Origin: Saccoglossus kowalevskii | Taxonomy: Eukaryota > Hemichordata > Enteropneusta > Harrimaniidae | Direction of reading: 5' to 3' | Assembly: GCF_000003605.2 (NCBI RefSeq) | Contig: NW_003129870.1 | Span: forward strand, 58,304 to 83,027 | DNA length: 24,724 nucleotides | Part shown: positions 19,804 through 24,724 of the stretch, piece after piece | How the letters are laid out: each line of letters begins with the position of its first letter | Position numbering within the stretch: the first letter of the stretch is position 1 | Position numbers and translations under genes: made by a program | Notes under the pieces: model-generated | The model's database searches: none | What the model was told of the DNA's origin: nothing | Seen by the model: the letters and a program-made list of their open reading frames with translations, nothing else

Positions 19804-20086
19804 GCGTGGCAAAATGTTATTGTTTGAGTGTATTTGAAGAATCTTGGGTGCCCGTACGTCTACAACATTTTGTGTTTTTTGGTGGAAAGTCGGTGGATGA
19901 GCATTTTCGATAGTTGTGCACTGATCGAAGGTCTGAGTGGCGATTGACTTGCTCACTTGTTTGTTAGTTCTTGGTACATTTGTACTATGATCATGGAGGT
20001 AACTATCATGTCAGGTATCACCTTTAATGTATACATTGTGTTTCAAAGGTCGCACGCGTAAAGCACTCAACATCAGAGCATTAAAA

Positions 20087-20465
20087 ATGTCCGGATTCAC
20101 ACGCAGCAAATCGTATGTATGCAACCTGAGTAACGAACTACAAGAAAAGGCTCGTCGAGAGTTGAACGAGAAGTCGGAAACGAGACACGAATTTATAAAA
20201 GCTCTTCGCGAGAAGACAAAAACAAGAGAAGATATCAAATTCCGCGACGATGACAAATTTTTATTGAGATTCCTCCGAGCCAGGAAGTTCAATCTTGATA
20301 AAGCATTTAAGAATTTAGTTCGGTATTATGAAATACAGATTGACTACCCAGAAGTGTTCAGTGACTTAAGACCATCGTCACTGAAGCATGTGTACGACCA
20401 ACACCTAAGCTGCGTAACGCCTGTAAAAGACACGAATGGTGCGATTGTTGGCATAAACGCACTCG
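20087..20465 (+). CDS. TTPA-like exon 1 (residues 1-126)
   Basis: Carries the whole CRAL-TRIO N-terminal domain and the first strand of the lipid-binding domain (YDQHLSCVTPVKDTNGAIVG). It ends CTCG|GTAAG, leaving one base of Gly127. The frame stays open to 20539 but that is intron read-through. Confidence 0.93.
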
Positions 20466-23400
20466 GTAAGTTTATTTTCCATCAGGGTTTATTCCAGAAT
20501 GTGGTCAACATGAGATATATTATCTCGTACAACTTTTAAATATAAGATTTATTTTTCCAAAATGTTGTTATTACTTACAAAATTTGTGTTGCATTCTTTT
20601 GTAACATATTGCACACAAATAACAGATGGATAATATTGAGATGTATATTTCAAGTTGCACCCACGAACACCTTCCACTGATTATTGTACGTTCACCTGCA
20701 TGGAATATTGTGAGCACTGAAACGAGCCTGTGCGAAAGGGCGTGACGTCTAATCACTAAATTTATTTATTCATTCAAGAGACGCCAACAGGTTTCCCCAA
20801 TTACGGCACTCACAACAAAAAAACAACAACAAAAAACAACAACAATAACACAAGTATTAAATACCATACCATAATCTTTATAAAATGTATATTTATCATT
20901 ATTAAATTTATGAGCGAAAGTTTAGAATACACCTCTTATAAAAAGGTAAACTACTACAAATTTGGTAATGTTGATTAAAAAGCCATGGTACCGAGGAATG
21001 AGCCAGTTAATTTGTGATATTATACCGATAGCAAATACTGTAATTTGGGAAATGGAGAATCGTGACCTAGATTGAACATGACGTCACTATCACATGAGAC
21101 ATTAAATTCCGTTTCAATAATGTTTCCAGAGATCAATTATACATACAACACATACGCTAAACCGTTATATATCTCGTGTTATACACTCGCATGAACTTGA
21201 AAAACGGGACCATTTTACACATAGAACCAATAAGTTAATTTAACAAAGTGATTTATTTATTTTTTTAGATCAAATAGTTAATAGAATCGCCACAGATGTT
21301 AAAAAAGTCCTCAAAATGAACCAATAGCTCAACTATTTATAAAATAACACACATTCAAAAAATGATGGCGGGGATACGGCTAATATTAATCAATAATCAG
21401 TTTCAGCAATACTATTAAAATGATGTCTCAAAAGCAGTTTGGTTTTCGTAAAACACCAGCCAAACCATAGTTATGGGTTTATCATACATAGTTTAAAATG
21501 ACATGCACGTGACCGTGGTCATAAAATAATGACAAGCACGTTACCCTTAATTCGTACATTTGATAATATATCTTTTCCATCAGGTGCGCTCTCTAGCGAC
21601 AAAGTGTATCTGTTGACGAAAGCAATGATCTTCAATAGACCAATTATTTTTGTTACGTTGATTGGTACACCCAAAAGCACAAGATCACGAGTGCAAGTTT
21701 ACGTTATGTCCAAAACAGTATGCGCGCGCATGCGAAACACCGTATCTTCGACTTCCGGGAAAGTGGTTTATACATCATGTGTATTGTTGTTAAGTTGTTC
21801 GTCATTGAAAATATAGTAAATCTCACCCAAAACAACATATGTCTAATGACGGGCAATATCAACGCTGTGATCAGCTTATTATTATTATTATTATTATTCA
21901 CCAATAAACTACTTTTTCGGAAGTTGAAGATACAGCGTTTAGCATGCGCGCGCATATCGTTTTAAGGTGTAACGTAAACATGCATGCACATGTACCAATC
22001 GACGTCACAAGAATAAAATTCCCTTCTATCGACTATCAGCAAACTGATTTTTTTGTATTTTCAGACATGATATAGCATGAACATTTTCGCACCCCAATCA
22101 CGCTACTTCCCCGCGTCGGGGAAAGTGGTCTATTTACGCAAAAGAAGATTCTATCACTAGAGGGCGTGACTGTGTATATAAACAAATTAATAGCCAAGTT
22201 GTTTTTGTAGGTAAATGGGACCCTGATCGATGTAGTTACGTGGACACAGTTAAAGCGGCAGTGATTTCGTCTGAGTATTTGTTAGAGGACGAGCGTATAC
22301 AGATTAATGGAGTTGTTACAATTCTGGACTTTGCTGACCTAGCAACAAAACACAGTGCGTATATAATGCCTAGCAACGCGAAAATGATGATGACTATACT
22401 ACAGGTAACACAAATGCACAAGTTTTCATTGAAATTTGGCTTAGTAATGTACCGTCACATTATAACTTATGCCATTTTGTTCAGTCTTCAAATTCCCTTG
22501 AGGTTTGCGCATAGTGATTTGGCGTCGCTAAGCAAGCAAGCGATTATCTCACTGTTACCGTGAAGACGCTGTTTCGTTGCACATTTCGATCGTAATTTTT
22601 TGTTTTTTTTTGAGATTTTCTAAAATTTTTGTATTTGTCTGATTTAACACACTATTCGTAACAAAATGCTTGTTTTCGTCTTATTGTGCTTTTTACCAAC
22701 TGGTCTGCCATATTTTCATCCCATACCCAAGTGTACACGATTTTTTGACACACCTTTATTTACTACACGTGCTTTTAACAGAGTATACTACCGCTGCGAT
22801 TCAAGGCTATGCATTATGTAAATACTCCGCCATTATTTGAGACTGGATACAAAATATATCAAGCATTCATGAGTGCCAAAATGAGGAAAAGGGTAAGTGG
22901 TATCCCCTGGTTACAGAGTCGATATTCTCTGTAGTCAACCGCCATTAAAGATTTGATTCTAAATGATGAATGACTGTACAACCAACCATCTACGTCATTT
23001 AGACGTCACGTAAGCTTTTCGACGCCAGAGGGCGTGACTAATATACAAGGTCTATTTGTGTTCCAGTTTACAGTTAACTACACATACATGTATTTTGAGA
23101 CAGACATGTACCAGTATAATAACACTCACACATTGAAGTGAAACATAATTGGGATTTCTTTCACAAGTTCGGGAGCATCATCTATTGAACAGATTAGTTG
23201 AGGTCAACTGTATCCGTTAAAATGTGCAAAACAAAATTAGAAACGGAGCCAATACATACCTACATTGGATTTAATTAAGACTGAGACTGATGTGCCAAAC
23301 CATAAACCCTAAAAAAATCATGATTTTTAGGGTCTATGGCCAAACTCAACATGTTATTGGTCTGTGTAATTTTTGGCTTTACATTTTTAATTATGTTTTT

Positions 23401-23949
23401 GTGCCAGGCGACAGTTCCGGATATTGAATGTCACTGTTGTCTTTCCTGACTTTTTTTGTATGTGCAAATTGCAAGTCGTACATAGTGCACATAATGCATA
23501 GAGCCGTAAACCTTTGCGTTTTAATAAAACAGATAATAGGTAAACTCGTCGAGCCTTCAAACCTATCGAGCCTTTAGAATGTCTTTGATGTGGCGAGAAG
23601 AAGCAAGTGATTTAGTCGGAGTTGCATATTATCTTGGAGCAAAATTATTAATAACCCGCAGCATCACATTTTCTCTTCCCAGACGCATCTACATAGCGAT
23701 GAACTTGGTTCTCTTCACGAGTATGTTCCGTCGGCCTGTCTACCTTGTGACTATGGCGGCGTTTTACCAGAATTGTCAACTATTAGCAGGGAAAACAGCG
23801 AAAAACTATTCAGTTGGGAGCAAAGTTACATCGACAAGAATGCCGGATACGGTCTTCCCAAGATGAGCGAAGCACTCGGAGGAGATTCAACATCTATGAT
23901 TGATCCAAGTGGCGGACTCGTTGGGTCTTTCAAAAAATTGGATGTGTAA
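20087..23949 (+). CDS. Alpha-tocopherol transfer protein-like CRAL-TRIO protein, 4 coding exons (316 aa)
   Basis: CRAL-TRIO proteins are soluble carriers that hold a hydrophobic ligand (tocopherol, retinal, phosphoinositide) in a closed pocket and exchange it at membranes. The four exons join with consistent phases to 951 nt. An N-terminal helical domain (about 55-92) contains FLLRFLRARKFNLDKAF, the family signature; the lipid-binding domain (about 96-260) contains WDP (129-131), INGVVTILDFADL (158-170), FKAMHYVNTP (198-207) and LPCDYGG (248-254). The tail GLVGSFKKLDV resembles invertebrate TTPA-like proteins. Aligned from memory with a constant offset of +7, Arg66, Arg197, Lys224 and Arg228 match the phosphoinositide-contacting Arg59, Lys190, Lys217 and Arg221 of human TTPA. 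The ligand cannot be told from sequence. The chosen ATG (20087) has good context (AAAAATGT); an in-frame ATG at 20027 would add 20 residues not typical of the family. It is divergent from NMD3. Confidence 0.92.
20811..20850. repeat. CAA/A-rich simple repeat
   Basis: Runs of ACAACAACA and poly-A, low complexity, in intron 1 of the TTPA-like gene. Confidence 0.85.
21650..22010. mobile_element. Foldback/MITE with about 110-120 bp arms (361 bp)
   Basis: Left arm 21650-21771 and right arm 21903-22010 are imperfect inverted copies: GATTGGTACA, GTTTACGTTA, ATGCGCGCGCAT, GTATCTTC, ACTTCCG and AGTRGTTTAT occur in the same order. ATGCGCGCGCAT is itself a 12-bp palindrome, at 21720-21731 and 21944-21955. 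The spacer holds a (TTA)n run at 21876-21898. Two opposed open frames over the element (21704-21955 and 21720-21965) are by-products of the symmetry. No target-site duplication was identified with confidence. Confidence 0.8.
22154..22170 (+). promoter_or_regulatory. CTCF-like motif in intron 1
   Basis: TCACTAGAGGGCGTGAC resembles the CTCF core (CCASYAGRKGGCRS) and shares the 12-mer AGAGGGCGTGAC with 23027-23038. Motif evidence only. Confidence 0.3.
22211..22404 (+). CDS. TTPA-like exon 2 (residues 127-191)
   Basis: Acceptor TTTTTGTAG|GT completes Gly127, then KWDPDRCSYVDTVKAAVISS. Donor CAG|GTAACA, phase 0. Holds INGVVTILDFADL, the central strand of the lipid-binding fold. Confidence 0.93.
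22405..22781 (+). other. TTPA-like intron 2
   Basis: 377-bp intron, T-rich, with nothing else recognised. Confidence 0.85.
22782..22892 (+). CDS. TTPA-like exon 3 (residues 192-228)
   Basis: Acceptor TTTTAACAG|AGT and donor AGG|GTAAGT, 37 codons. SILPLRFKAMHYVNTPPLFE and the basic end AKMRKR align with the membrane-facing strand and helix of TTPA. The exon is short and is easily missed by open-frame scanning. Confidence 0.92.
23025..23038 (+). promoter_or_regulatory. CTCF-like motif in intron 3
   Basis: CCAGAGGGCGTGAC, same orientation as the intron 1 site and sharing 12 of 12 core bases with it, 868 bp downstream. Confidence 0.28.
23294..23345. mobile_element. 38-bp foldback insertion flanked by 7-bp direct repeats
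   Basis: GCCAAAC at 23294-23300 and 23339-23345 flank a 38-bp near-perfect palindrome (left half CATAAACCCTAAAAAAATC). The arms pair with one mismatch and two extra A. It looks like a very small inserted foldback unit with a target-site duplication, or a hairpin-mediated duplication. Confidence 0.55.
23683..23949 (+). CDS. TTPA-like exon 4 (residues 229-316, stop)
   Basis: Acceptor TTCTCTTCCCAG|ACG. Reads THLHSDELGSLHEYVPSACL and PCDYGGVLPELS, then a variable Ser/Gly-rich tail ending GSFKKLDV and TAA at 23947. A longer open frame in another phase (23579-23866) overlaps it and is a shadow. Confidence 0.92.
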   Translation, partial: THLHSDELGSLHEYVPSACLPCDYGGVLPELSTISRENSEKLFSWEQSYIDKNAGYGLPKMSEALGGDSTSMIDPSGGLVGSFKKLDV

Positions 23950-24724
23950 TTATTTGTTTGGTTGTACTGTCATGAATTTGTTTTCGCGTATCTGTTGACC
24001 GACTTAATTAGTTGATTATTAGCGAATTGCTGTGTTATGTCTGTCATCGTGTAGGCCTATTTGAAGTTTTGGACGGAACTCGGCTCAGTGATTTGGAACT
24101 AATTACAAGATACCGTCGCTATTCTGACATACGTAGTTATTAATGTAGTGAACGATTAATCAAAAGATATGACGTATTCAGTACTTAGTGTGATTGGCTT
24201 TATGATTGAAGGTTACGCCCTAGAGTCTTTTACTGCTTTGTAATTGGTTAGAGTTTTGAAAATAAATAAAGAGAGTTTGAGTTGGTCTTGGCGAATACTC
24301 TACGCGAATACGCTAGACGCAGTAGAGAGAGAGTGCAGTCCTGGAGAGTCGAGTCCAGTCCAGGGGCGAGCCTTGAGGCAGTCCAGTCTTGGGCGAGTCT
24401 TGGTTCAGCCTTGTGAGAGTCTTGGGGACTTTTCCCCAGGGCGCTGTGTCTGGTAGAGTGCTCGATTGACCGACTAAGACGAGAGTTGAAACGTATTTCG
24501 TTGTGTGTGTGTCTTATTTGACTGTAAAGTTAAAGTGACTTTCCCGATCCCGTACCTCAAGGGGACGAGATAGAGAGACGAGACGGGATTCCCCCCTGAC
24601 AAGTGTGGAGAACCCTGTGGAGAAGAATTTACCCCTGATAGTACTGCCCAATATGTCGCTATGCAGATTGCACCCGAATTTGATATAAACAAATGTATTC
24701 TACACGCGACGTATAAATACAATG
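23950..24724 (+). other. 3' UTR and downstream flank of the TTPA-like gene
   Basis: AT-rich to about 24270, then clearly more GC-rich. At 24315-24440 there are many GAGTC, CAGTCC and CTTGGG-like words in loose tandem order. The stretch from 24250 on could be the R/U5 and leader part of an LTR retrotransposon cut by the window end, but I see no primer-binding site, terminal TG/CA pair or gag frame to prove it. Confidence 0.4.
24261..24270 (+). terminator. Possible polyadenylation signal (overlapping AATAAA)
   Basis: AATAAATAAA gives two overlapping canonical signals about 315 nt after the TTPA-like stop codon. They could equally belong to a neighbouring repeat. Confidence 0.4.

Larger units (their letters stand above)
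17525..20086. other. Shared upstream region of the divergent gene pair
   Basis: Between the NMD3 start codon (minus) and the lipid-carrier start codon (plus). The NMD3 promoter and 5' UTR should lie just above 17524, where sequence is relatively GC- and CpG-rich to about 17690. A 115-codon minus-strand frame (17885-18232), a plus frame (18993-19196) and another (19306-19542) show no family features. The right arm of the 111-bp inverted repeat, an X-box-like site and a 16-bp repeat are listed separately. Confidence 0.6.
20466..22210 (+). other. TTPA-like intron 1
   Basis: 1.7-kb AT-rich intron holding a CAA-rich simple repeat (20811-20850), a large foldback element (21650-22010) and a CTCF-like motif (22154-22170). 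No nested gene seen. Confidence 0.8.
22893..23682 (+). other. TTPA-like intron 3
   Basis: 790-bp intron containing a CTCF-like motif (23025-23038) and a small foldback insertion (23301-23338). No gene. Confidence 0.85.

Noticed and set aside
21704-21965. Opposed 81-83 codon frames on the two strands with similar peptides
   Set aside because: Both arise from the symmetry of the foldback element; no coding signature.
23579-23866. 95-codon plus-strand frame overlapping the TTPA-like exon 4
   Set aside because: The other phase encodes the conserved LPCDYGG block and follows a good acceptor, so this frame is a shadow.
1-24724. tRNA, rRNA or viral genes
   Set aside because: No TTCRANNC-type B box with a matching A box, no rRNA core sequence and no viral replication or capsid motifs were seen by eye on either strand.

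Overview
The window is animal nuclear DNA: AT-rich, with long transposon-loaded introns bounded by GT-AG sites, and an assembly gap at 11084-11464. It holds two intact protein genes placed head to head. Gene content alone does not fix the species. The protein sequences look non-vertebrate, and the many small inverted-repeat transposons would suit a marine invertebrate (deuterostome or lophotrochozoan), but that is inference.

Gene 1 (minus strand, 17524 down to 2841) is the 60S ribosome export adaptor NMD3. I could assemble 12 coding exons whose splice phases all agree and which give a 507-residue protein carrying four N-terminal CxxC zinc motifs, the central NMD3 body, a basic nuclear-localisation segment and a C-terminal leucine-rich export signal. 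Gene 2 (plus strand, 20087-23949) is a CRAL-TRIO lipid-carrier gene of the alpha-tocopherol transfer protein type: 4 coding exons, 316 residues. The two start codons are about 2.6 kb apart. The two genes have no evident functional link.

Region by region: 1-2840 has no recognisable gene but holds a 396-bp inverted-repeat element (1896-2291). 2841-17524 is NMD3, whose introns carry a 59-bp tandem repeat that copies a splice donor (3901-4085), a TA-flanked MITE (4878-5430), a six-unit 140-170 bp repeat with POU-octamer motifs (about 6330-7260), a TTAA-flanked MITE (8360-8656), a second copy of the 396-bp family (10215-10522), a broken Tc1/Pax-type transposase (12504-12884) between inverted repeats, and a nested set of GCGGCTTCTATTAG repeats around exons 3 and 4. 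A 111-bp inverted repeat (17044-17154 and 18509-18619) brackets NMD3 exon 1 and its presumed promoter. 17525-20086 is the shared upstream region, with an X-box-like site and a 16-bp tandem repeat near the lipid-carrier gene. 20087-23949 is that gene, with a large foldback element in intron 1 and a 38-bp foldback insertion in intron 3. 23950-24724 is its 3' flank, ending in GC-richer, internally repetitive sequence.

No rRNA, tRNA, CRISPR array or viral gene was seen. I found no clear candidate for a new biological system. The most unusual structures are the triplicated NMD3 splice donor and the long inverted repeats around regulatory or exonic sequence.
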